From positions 1 to 7,404 of the forward strand of contig CAJVYO010000085.1 in the NCBI GenBank assembly GCA_913009515.1: a DNA stretch of 7,404 bases, read 5' to 3'. The position numbers and the translations under genes are program-made. The notes under the pieces are model-generated. The model made no database searches, was not told where the DNA came from, and was given only the letters and a program-made list of their open reading frames with translations. The DNA comes from an uncultured Methylococcaceae bacterium (GTDB lineage Bacteria > Pseudomonadota > Gammaproteobacteria > Methylococcales > Methylomonadaceae). Shown here piece after piece: positions 1-5,590 of the stretch (its first letter is position 1; every line of letters begins with the position of its first letter).

Positions 1-145
1 GAATGACAGCACCTTCCTCAGAAACTAAGTCTATACTTTCAATCGTCTTTCTAATTCGTTCTGCTACTGAAAATGATGTTTGCTTATCTTGATTAGATAC
101 TACAACATAAAATTCTTCTCCTCCATAAAATCTAAAAATTGCTGC
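1..145 (-). pseudogene. Truncated GGDEF (diguanylate cyclase) domain remnant
   Basis: The minus strand reads an open frame from about 145 to the left edge with the peptide FRFYGGEEFYVVV, followed by an AERIRKTIESI segment. This is the active-site hairpin (GGEEF, bases 124-110) and the following helix of a GGDEF domain, the family that makes cyclic di-GMP from two GTP. The piece continues past the left edge, so its C-terminal end is not seen. On its upstream side the frame meets a TGA at 148-146 and a second TGA two codons further. No start codon lies between that stop and the signature, and the roughly 80 residues that should precede GGEEF in the domain are missing. I see this as a gene decapitated by a rearrangement near 141-146. 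A sequencing frameshift is possible, but the other two minus frames upstream do not restore a recognisable GGDEF N-terminal half. The domain identity is firm; the pseudogene status is less so. Confidence 0.7.
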
Positions 146-305
146 TCATGCTCACCCGAATATATTTTTAGGGCTTACCGGTTTAGACGGGAAGCCATTA
201 GTTACTTTTTTATTATTATAAACTTTGTGTGCTATCTTACATCAAATAAACGACAAAACCAGTCGCATAATAGCTTAAATTTTCATATTTATTAGGACAA
301 TCCTT
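146..305. other. Intergenic region upstream of the WYL regulator
   Basis: No gene is supported here. It runs from the GGDEF breakpoint to the regulator start. The first part (about 141-221) can be read on the plus strand as a short open stretch ending in TAA at 219-221 that looks peptide-like (it contains HAHPNIFLGLTGLDGKP). It has no start and an in-frame stop just upstream, so at most it is another gene remnant meeting the GGDEF piece. The second part carries the dyad and -10-like box described separately and the ribosome binding site AGGA at 294-297, eight bases before the ATG at 306. Confidence 0.4.
250..271 (+). promoter_or_regulatory. Putative WYL operator overlapping the promoter of the regulator gene
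   Basis: Dyad ACGAC (250-254), seven-base spacer, GTCG (262-265), followed at once by a -10-like CATAAT (266-271). The same arrangement with the same spacing occurs upstream of the AAA+ ATPase gene. If 266-271 is the -10 box, transcription would start near 278 and leave a short leader before the ATG at 306. A clear -35 box is not visible, as is common for regulated promoters. WYL regulators of this architecture usually bind inverted repeats in their own promoter. Assigning this dyad to this regulator is inference from position and repetition. Confidence 0.5.
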
Positions 306-1322
306 ATGCAACAATCACCCGATACACTCAATAGGCAGTGGATTATGCTGCAAAAAATCCCATCAGAACCTCACCGCATTACTGTATCAGACTTAAAAAA
401 ACATTTAATGAATGAAGGCTATAACGTTACGGCTCGTACAATACAGCGTGATTTAATAAAGTTAAGTGGTAAAGGCATGTTTACATTAATATCTGAGACC
501 GAAGGTCGTAAAAACTTTTGGTCTTGGATGAGACATTCACCCATAGTGCAACTTCCAGGTATGGATCCTGTGACTGCATTAGCCTTTCAAATGACAAAAT
601 CGTATTTACAGCCAATCTTACCTCAGGCAACATTGGAAATATTAACGCCCTATTTTACGCGTGCAACAGAAATTCTAGACTCAGGTCAATCAGCATTAAA
701 AGCCTGGCCAGAAAAAGTAGCGGTTATTGATAAAGGCCCAGTGCTTATCAAACCTAACATAAATCCTCATATACAAAATACGCTGTATCAGGCATTACTT
801 GAAGAAAAGCAAATTAAAGCCAGTTATAAAAAGCGTTACGCGACAACCGCCGCTAACTATATTCTTAATCCACTTGCTGTGGTTAATAAAGATGGGGTTA
901 TTTATCTCGTTTGCACACTCTGGAGCTATACCGATATTAAACAATTTGCTTTACATCGATTTACAGACGCTGAATTATTAAATGAAGATATAAATCAGCC
1001 TAGCGGCTTTAATCTTCAGGACTATATCGAAACAGAGCATCAATTTTCTTATCCTTTAAGCTCTGAGCCGATTAAATTAAAAGTGCTATTCACTGCAGCA
1101 TCAGTTGAACATCTATCTGAAACACCCTTAACGGAAAATCAAACATTAAGCCGTCAAGCTGATGGACGGATATTATTGGCAGCAACTGTCCTTGATACTG
1201 AAGAATTAAGATGGTGGTTAAGTGCATTTAGCTCCAATGCAGAAGTCATAGAACCCATTGAATTAAAACAATATTTCATAAATGAACTTAACTTAATGCA
1301 AGCACAATATCATAAAAAATAA
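306..1322 (+). CDS. WYL-domain transcriptional regulator (wHTH-WYL-WCX)
   Basis: A 338-residue DNA-binding regulator. Residues about 8-65 form a winged helix-turn-helix with the recognition-helix signature V-T-A-R-T-I-Q-R-D-L (41-50). The WYL domain occupies about 150-230, with the core strand NPLAVVNKDGVIYLV (Y200, L201) and the downstream FALHRF (H217, R218) that helps form the basic ligand pocket. The remainder (about 245-335) fits the C-terminal WCX extension, including the E-E-L-R-W-W-L segment. Length and domain order match the PafBC/CapW/BrxR-like class, in which the WYL domain senses a ligand, often nucleic acid or nucleotide, and switches DNA binding. The start is supported by AGGA at 294-297. 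It is the first gene of a four-gene plus-strand operon, which suggests it is the local repressor or activator of the ATPase and phosphoesterase genes that follow. The same dyad lies in its own promoter and before the next gene, so autoregulation is likely. The ligand and the sign of regulation cannot be read from the sequence. Confidence 0.93.
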   Translation: MQQSPDTLNRQWIMLQKIPSEPHRITVSDLKKHLMNEGYNVTARTIQRDLIKLSGKGMFTLISETEGRKNFWSWMRHSPIVQLPGMDPVTALAFQMTKSYLQPILPQATLEILTPYFTRATEILDSGQSALKAWPEKVAVIDKGPVLIKPNINPHIQNTLYQALLEEKQIKASYKKRYATTAANYILNPLAVVNKDGVIYLVCTLWSYTDIKQFALHRFTDAELLNEDINQPSGFNLQDYIETEHQFSYPLSSEPIKLKVLFTAASVEHLSETPLTENQTLSRQADGRILLAATVLDTEELRWWLSAFSSNAEVIEPIELKQYFINELNLMQAQYHKK

Positions 1323-1337
1323 AAAAACTTATTATTT

Positions 1338-1359
1338 ACGACCTTATCTGTCGTATAAA
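1338..1359 (+). promoter_or_regulatory. Putative second WYL operator and internal promoter before the AAA+ gene
   Basis: Dyad ACGAC (1338-1342), seven-base spacer, GTCGT (1350-1354), running into a -10-like TATAAA (1354-1359). The inner arms TACGAC/GTCGTA (1337-1342 and 1350-1355) are a perfect 6-bp inverted repeat. It shares arm sequence, spacing and the adjoining Y-ATAA-W box with the dyad at 250-271, while the spacers differ. That is the pattern expected of two copies of a protein-binding site rather than of a duplicated segment. It could also fold as an RNA hairpin, but no U-tract follows, so a terminator is unlikely. Its position, 55 bases before the ATPase ATG, suggests the effector genes have their own regulated promoter in addition to read-through from the regulator gene. 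Confidence 0.5.
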
Positions 1360-1414
1360 TGGTTAATAATATGAGGGTCTAAATTTTTTTATTTTTATAA
1401 AAAGGTTATTTATT

Positions 1415-3547
1415 ATGAAATTATTCACTAAAACATTACGCATACCTAATACAACTATTAATAATATTGAGGTAGAAACACAAGATTGCCTTTCTCACTT
1501 AAAAATACATTTTTTGTGTAAAGCCTTATTATTCTGTAATGGACTAAAGCTAATTTCTAAAGAAAAACGTTTCTCTAGTGGAAATTATGATGCAATAGGT
1601 CAGTTATTAGGTTACGAAGAAGATTATTTTGATGAATTAAGTTCAGAAAAGAGTTATAAAATTTTAAAAAATAAAGCACAAGACATTACCAGTAAAACAA
1701 TTAGTCGCGAAGGTTCCTTATTTGAAAATTTACATAAAATAAGTAAATACTTTGCGTTAAATAGCGTAGAAATAGAATTGCTATTATTTGCCGCTTTACT
1801 AGAACTTGATTCAGATTATGGAAATTGCTACGATTTATTTGGTGAATTCAGCAACCAAAAAGTAATTGTCTTTCTGAGTAAGGCTTTGGCTATACCAGAA
1901 AAAGAGCTCAGAGAAGCCCTCGATAAAAACGGAACCTTATCACAATCAGGTATCTTAAAATTAGATTCTAACTCCTCTCATACAATTGATCGTAAATTTG
2001 ATTTTTTAAATGGCTTTAGCAGTGCATTAGAAATTCCACAAAAAAATATTGCATCATTATTTGATAATTATATTAGATTATCGCCTAAATCCTTGTTAAC
2101 GCCGGATCATTTTAAACATATAAACACAGATTATTTACGTTTATCTCGCTATACAAAAGAGGTTTGTAAACAAGGTTTAATCGGTGCAAATATTTTAATT
2201 TATGGACCACCTGGAACAGGTAAAACCGAATGGGTACGCTGTTTGCTAGAAGAATTAAACTTAAAATTATATGAAGTGGGCATTAATGATTCTAATGGTA
2301 ACCCCTTATCTGGCAAAGCCCGTATCAGTGCTTGTCAATTATCACAGAAATTATTAGAAAAAACACAGGGACAATGTTTATTATTTGATGAAATCGAGGA
2401 TATTTTTGAAGAAAATCCGTTCGCCAATTTTTTTAGCAGTAGCACACCCCGCAAAACCAATAAGGCTTGGGTTAATCAACTATTGGAAACTAACGCAGTA
2501 CCCACCTTTTGGATTTCTAATAATATTCAAGGCATTGATAGTGCTTATTTGCGTCGTTTTGATTTAATCTTTGAATTAGATGTACCGCCTCACTCGGTTA
2601 GGAAAAGAATGTTAAGCGAATCTTTAGAAAACGTAAGTGTCAGTGAACAATGGCTAGAGCGTATGGCATCTCTTGAAAATTTACCGCCCGCAATTATTCA
2701 ACGTGCTGTAAAAGCAAGCCAACTCACAGGAAATAAAGATATTGAGAAAAATTTAGAACGTATTATTAGCAACACCTTAAAAGCAATGGGCCATGAATAT
2801 AAAACAACACAGCCTATATTAACAGGGTTTTATAATCCGGATATTATCAACACTACTGCCCCATTAAAAAAAATCACTCAAGGATTAGCAAGTATTAAAA
2901 GTGGTCGTTTATGTTTTTTTGGTCCTTCAGGCACAGGAAAAAGTGCTTACGCTCATTTTTTAGCACAGCATTTAGAGATACCGATTATTGCAAAACGGGC
3001 TTCTGATATTATTGATTGCTATGTGGGTAATACTGAAAAAAATATTGCAGCCATGTTTGCACAAGCAAGCAATGAAAACAGTATTTTACTTTTAGATGAA
3101 GCAGATAGTTTTTTAACCGATAGGGAAGCCAGCCAGCATCGTTGGGAAACAACACAAGTTAATGAATTATTAGTACAAATGGAGAATTTTAACGGTATTT
3201 TTATTTGTTCAACCAATTTAATGGCTAATTTAGATGCAGCAGCTATGCGTCGTTTTGATGTAAAGTTAGAATTTTCTTATCTTAAACCCGATCAAGCATG
3301 GCAATTACTAAAAAATCATTTAGAACATTGTTTTTTAACGTTAGAGCCTAAGCAGGAAAAGATATTTGAAAAAGCATTGGCAAAATTATCATTTTTAACG
3401 CCGGGTGATTTTGCATCGGTTCGTAAAAAATTAACTATTTTAAATGAACTTGATAATATTGAGCTTTTTATTACATTTTTAAAAGAAGAAGTAAATTTTA
3501 AGAAAGAAAATTTAACACGCCCTATTGGCTTTACTGCATCAATATAA
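1415..3547 (+). CDS. Tandem AAA+ ATPase
   Basis: A 710-residue cytoplasmic ATPase with two AAA+ modules behind a helical N-terminal region of about 240 residues that I cannot assign. Module 1 has Walker A GPPGTGKT (264-271), Walker B CLLFDE (D325, E326), a sensor-1 Asn in WISNN and an arginine pair in LRRFD (R380, R381). Module 2 has Walker A GPSGTGKS (503-510), Walker B ILLLDE (D561, E562), sensor-1 Asn in CSTN, an arginine pair in MRRFD (R612, R613) and a LTPGDFA sensor-2-type segment near the C terminus. Both sites look competent for ATP hydrolysis. Only module 2 has a classic aromatic pore loop (C-Y-V-G, Y536); the equivalent part of module 1 reads GNPLSGKAR without an aromatic residue. 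This layout suits a Cdc48-like hexameric remodeler of proteins or nucleoprotein complexes. AAAGG at 1402-1405 supports the start. It lies 92 bases after the WYL gene with a dyad between them, and 38 bases before the next gene. The substrate is unknown. Confidence 0.92.
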   Translation: MKLFTKTLRIPNTTINNIEVETQDCLSHLKIHFLCKALLFCNGLKLISKEKRFSSGNYDAIGQLLGYEEDYFDELSSEKSYKILKNKAQDITSKTISREGSLFENLHKISKYFALNSVEIELLLFAALLELDSDYGNCYDLFGEFSNQKVIVFLSKALAIPEKELREALDKNGTLSQSGILKLDSNSSHTIDRKFDFLNGFSSALEIPQKNIASLFDNYIRLSPKSLLTPDHFKHINTDYLRLSRYTKEVCKQGLIGANILIYGPPGTGKTEWVRCLLEELNLKLYEVGINDSNGNPLSGKARISACQLSQKLLEKTQGQCLLFDEIEDIFEENPFANFFSSSTPRKTNKAWVNQLLETNAVPTFWISNNIQGIDSAYLRRFDLIFELDVPPHSVRKRMLSESLENVSVSEQWLERMASLENLPPAIIQRAVKASQLTGNKDIEKNLERIISNTLKAMGHEYKTTQPILTGFYNPDIINTTAPLKKITQGLASIKSGRLCFFGPSGTGKSAYAHFLAQHLEIPIIAKRASDIIDCYVGNTEKNIAAMFAQASNENSILLLDEADSFLTDREASQHRWETTQVNELLVQMENFNGIFICSTNLMANLDAAAMRRFDVKLEFSYLKPDQAWQLLKNHLEHCFLTLEPKQEKIFEKALAKLSFLTPGDFASVRKKLTILNELDNIELFITFLKEEVNFKKENLTRPIGFTASI

Positions 3548-3585
3548 AATAAATTTAACGTATAAAACGATAAATAGGCACTATT

Positions 3586-3963
3586 ATGTTAAAAGAAATT
3601 AATAATAGCAGCATCAAACAATCCGATGCAGGGTATAAAAAACGGTGGTTTCAAAGTTTTTACTTTGACCTTATTATATGGCTAGATTATCAACGGAACA
3701 TTGTTAATTTTGAACTATGCTATAACCTCTATATTAGAGAAAAAGTATTTATGTGGTCTAAACAAAATGGCTATCGTATTGCAAAGGTTCAAGATGAAAT
3801 GGGCGATATGAATAGCCATAAATATAAAATGACATCCGTCTATATTAATGATGATAACTTTAATCAAACAGAACTTTTAAAGCGGTTTAAAGCAGAATCT
3901 AACAATATATCACCTACTATTGCGAATCAAATACTCGATAAAATTAATTCGTATTCAACATAA
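3586..3963 (+). CDS. Small conserved-looking protein of unknown function in the WYL-AAA operon
   Basis: A 125-residue protein I cannot assign to a named family. It starts at an ATG preceded by AGG (3576-3578) at good spacing, 38 bases after the ATPase stop, and ends 13 bases before the phosphoesterase start, so it is clearly translated as part of the operon. It has no signal peptide or membrane helix. The N-terminal half is rich in aromatics: KKRWFQSFYFDLIIWLDYQ (residues about 18-36), then FELCYNLYIREKVFMW. This looks like a compact alpha/beta fold with a W-x(5)-YFDL-x(2)-W pattern. From memory, similar short proteins carry a 'FDLIVW...GFQLCYD...ALTW' pattern, but I cannot verify this. A partner or substrate adaptor for the ATPase or the phosphoesterase is the natural guess from its place between the two; nothing in the sequence shows catalytic residues. 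Confidence 0.8.
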   Translation: MLKEINNSSIKQSDAGYKKRWFQSFYFDLIIWLDYQRNIVNFELCYNLYIREKVFMWSKQNGYRIAKVQDEMGDMNSHKYKMTSVYINDDNFNQTELLKRFKAESNNISPTIANQILDKINSYST

Positions 3964-3976
3964 AGGTCATTAACTA

Positions 3977-4675
3977 ATGGAAAAATTAACCTTATTACAT
4001 GTCACTGATTTTCATTTTAATACAGCCTATTTTAATTGGGTTATTAAACAGCTAGACACATTTGATGTGCTTTGTTTATCCGGAGACTTAATTGAAAGTA
4101 CAAAAGAAAAAGGTCAAGTTGAATGGGTCAGTCACTGGTTAGAAAATATATCTAAACCCACATTTATTTGTTCAGGTAATCATGATACTGAAAAGATTAA
4201 TATTAGTAACGAAGAACTTTTAAGCCTTAATAGTTCTATTGATGATTATTCCCCTGATGAATGGAATGATGTAACAAATTTTCACTCAGAAAGAGAACGT
4301 GTAAACTCTTTTTGGATGAATAATATTAGCAACCCTTTAGTACATGCTGATAATTCTATCACCAAGATAAACAACATCATTATTGGCTGTGCACCCTGTG
4401 ATAATCCTATCTTACGTAACTTTAAAAACTGCGATATTTTACTACACCATCTCCCGCCTGATAATACCCCTACTAGCATTCAAAAAGGCAAAGACTGGGG
4501 CTGTAACGAATTATCTATCGCCTTAAAATATGATACGATTACCCCTAAATATATTTTATGCGGTCATGTCCATGAACCCGATGCTACAGAATATACCGTA
4601 AAAAACACACTTATTATTAACCCAGGAGCAGTATTCAATGCAGAAGAACCTCCTCATCACTACCTTAGCTTATAA
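3977..4675 (+). CDS. Calcineurin-like metallophosphoesterase
   Basis: A 232-residue, single-domain enzyme with the full two-metal motif set of the calcineurin-like phosphoesterase superfamily: D-F-H (D11, H13), S-G-D (D37), G-N-H-D (67-70), a lone His in L-H-H (157-158) and G-H-V-H (H197, H199). It ends in the usual INPGAVF strand. Such enzymes use Mn, Fe or Ni/Zn pairs to hydrolyse phosphomonoesters or phosphodiesters, including cyclic nucleotides, dinucleotides and nucleic acids; substrate cannot be told from the motifs. Residues about 80-125 form an acidic, variable insert after GNHD. AAAGG (3962-3966) overlaps the stop codon of the preceding gene and supplies the ribosome binding site, so it is the last gene of the WYL-AAA operon and probably co-translated with its neighbour. 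No signal peptide is present, so it acts in the cytoplasm. It may be the operon's effector or a processing enzyme; that role is inference. Confidence 0.92.
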   Translation: MEKLTLLHVTDFHFNTAYFNWVIKQLDTFDVLCLSGDLIESTKEKGQVEWVSHWLENISKPTFICSGNHDTEKINISNEELLSLNSSIDDYSPDEWNDVTNFHSERERVNSFWMNNISNPLVHADNSITKINNIIIGCAPCDNPILRNFKNCDILLHHLPPDNTPTSIQKGKDWGCNELSIALKYDTITPKYILCGHVHEPDATEYTVKNTLIINPGAVFNAEEPPHHYLSL

Positions 4676-4703
4676 TATTTTATGATTAGCACAACCCAGC
4701 ATA

Positions 4704-4850
4704 TTGACATCCTCCCCTCCCTAAAGGAAGGGGATTCCTGATTTAACTCAGGAGAAGGCGTATATCGCTATTACCTTCTGGTTTCTGCTGCTGGCGACAT
4801 TACAGCATCACTCACTTCACAGACTAGCCCCGTCTACCCGACGGTTATGT
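4704..4850 (-). ncRNA. Candidate omega RNA (TnpB guide scaffold) at the right end of the element
   Basis: Read on the minus strand, this stretch is a string of hairpins ending exactly at the element's TCAA end, where TnpB-associated omega RNAs end and the guide begins. The stems are GACGG/CCGTC (4840-4844 with 4830-4834), TGCTG/CAGCA (4786-4790 with 4803-4807), AGAAGG/CCTTCT (4753-4758 with 4774-4779), TCCTGA/TCAGGA (4736-4741 with 4748-4753) and the terminal bulged hairpin 4713-4734. The guide would be the flanking DNA read from 4703 down toward 4684, which is the right half of the flanking palindrome. No tnpB is present in the window, so any activity would be in trans. The 5' limit and expression are not known; I infer the class from position and fold. 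Confidence 0.5.
4713..4734 (-). repeat. Right-end subterminal hairpin of the IS200/IS605-type element
   Basis: TCCCCT (4713-4718) pairs with AGGGGA (4729-4734), and CC (4719-4720) pairs with GG (4726-4727), leaving A4728 unpaired as a bulge. Single unpaired bases in such stems are what Y1 HUH transposases of this family recognise. The hairpin lies six bases inside the TCAA end at 4704-4707. Confidence 0.75.
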
Positions 4851-5042
4851 TTACTTTTTAATCATTTTTTCGAGACTTCACACTTAATTGCTTGGTTTTC
4901 GCTAAAAGTGATATTTGAAATCTTTACTCTTAAATATTAATGCCGTCATAGAGCGAGCCTAAGCGTCCTCTGGTAGCATTGAGGTAATTTTAACACAAAA
5001 AATATTTATACTACGAACAATATACAATTGAGCCGCTTATAT

Positions 5043-5062
5043 CCCCGCCCTGAACGGCGGGG
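5043..5062 (-). repeat. Left-end subterminal hairpin of the IS200/IS605-type element
   Basis: A perfect 7-bp stem, CCCCGCC (5043-5049) with GGCGGGG (5056-5062), and the six-base loop CTGAAC. On the plus strand it is followed directly by TTTT (5063-5066), so it also has the form of an intrinsic terminator for transcripts coming from the phosphoesterase gene. On the minus strand no U-tract follows. Confidence 0.75.
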
Positions 5063-5118
5063 TTTTACGCTACAAAGGATAAAGTTTTTTGCTGGGTTAT
5101 GTAACAAAATATAACAGC

Positions 5119-5571
5119 CTACAACTCAAACTCAGCGGCATTTAAACCCAGTTCGTTAGCAATTCTCCGCGCCATTGCTTGCTCATCTTTATCGAAATCA
5201 CCATCCGCTGCACCAATCGCAATCACTAAACGCATAATCAATTTTGCCGCTGCATCATTACTTTTCATTTTACCAATCGCTTCTAAGGCTTTCGCTTCAC
5301 CTAAATCTTGGTCAAATTCCAATTGCGTTACAAATTCACCAAAAGACGTAATAATATCAGTGGCTTTAAATACCGATAACGGCTCGTAATTTTCAATAAA
5401 TTTCATCATTTTCTGCTTTTCATCTGATGAAATATCACCATCTGCTAATGCCAATAACGCCGACCCTGCCATCGCGGCATTTAAAAAATTCTTATTCTTA
5501 AATTTTAAAGCTTCTGTTTTTAATTCAGCGGCTTTATCTTTTAAGTTATTCATAAAATTACCAAAACTCAT
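5119..5571 (-). CDS. terB: TerB-family tellurite-resistance/stress protein
   Basis: A 150-residue TerB protein, all-helical and cytoplasmic. It has two copies of the acidic metal-binding pattern that marks the family: L-A-D-G-D-I-S-S-D-E (residues 42-51) and A-A-D-G-D-F-D-K-D-E (121-130), each opening a helix. TerB proteins bind divalent metal and act with TerC and TerD-type proteins in ter stress systems, which have been linked to tellurite, oxidative damage, phage and colicin resistance. I chose the ATG at 5571, which has GAGG eight bases upstream. A GTG one codon earlier (5574) is possible but would be too close to that site. It is the last gene of the minus-strand operon, 19 bases after the StiP-type gene. 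Downstream it runs toward the split palindrome and the mobile element, so its original terminator may have been disturbed. Confidence 0.9.
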   Translation of the reverse strand: MSFGNFMNNLKDKAAELKTEALKFKNKNFLNAAMAGSALLALADGDISSDEKQKMMKFIENYEPLSVFKATDIITSFGEFVTQLEFDQDLGEAKALEAIGKMKSNDAAAKLIMRLVIAIGAADGDFDKDEQAMARRIANELGLNAAEFEL

Positions 5572-5590
5572 CACTACTTCCTCATGTTAA

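Larger units (their letters stand above)
4704..5078 (-). mobile_element. Non-autonomous IS200/IS605-type element lacking tnpA and tnpB
   Basis: The two ends carry the subterminal imperfect palindromes typical of IS200/IS605 elements. One is the hairpin at 4713-4734, next to GGATGTCAA on the minus strand; the other is the GC-rich hairpin at 5043-5062. On the minus strand the right end finishes with TCAA (complement of 4704-4707), the cleavage tetranucleotide used by IS608-like members. The left end is less sure: a TTTAT (complement of 5079-5083) lies just outside and would suit a target or TAM motif. There are no terminal inverted repeats and no target duplication, as expected for this family. 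The interior has no open frame resembling TnpA (HUH transposase) or TnpB, so any movement would need proteins from elsewhere. Bases about 4860-5040 are AT-rich and I see nothing coding there. Confidence 0.8.
4690..5101. repeat. Split 12-bp palindrome flanking the IS200/IS605-type element
   Basis: The left arm CACAACCCAGCA (4690-4701) and right arm TGCTGGGTTATG (5090-5101) are inverted repeats with 11 of 12 matches, the exception being a G-T wobble when the minus strand is folded. They lie just outside the mobile element. If the element is removed from 4704 to 5078, the arms come together around a 13-base loop and form a strong stem-loop midway between two convergent genes. It may have been a bidirectional terminator or a dispersed palindromic repeat. 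No good U-tract follows on either strand, which slightly favours the repeat. The element's left boundary at 5078 is my estimate. Confidence 0.5.

Noticed and set aside
80..295. Plus-strand open frame of 71 codons ahead of the regulator
   Set aside because: It runs antisense over the GGDEF signature and through the dyad and promoter, has no ribosome binding site, and has a composition typical of AT-rich noise.
3019..3216. Minus-strand open frame of 65 codons
   Set aside because: It is antisense to the second AAA+ module, whose Walker B and sensor motifs lie in this stretch.
3548..3585. Possible third operator before the 125-residue gene (ACG and ACGA-like pieces near 3558-3570)
   Set aside because: The pieces are direct and unspaced, with no GTCG arm, so they do not fit the dyad found at the other two sites.
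4713..5062. Repeated hairpins considered as a CRISPR array or a riboswitch
   Set aside because: The hairpins are not repeats of one unit, have no regular spacers, and do not precede a gene on either strand. Their placement matches the ends of an IS200/IS605 element.
5572..5574. GTG as the start of terB
   Set aside because: The ATG at 5571-5569 has better spacing from GAGG; the GTG would sit only five bases from it.
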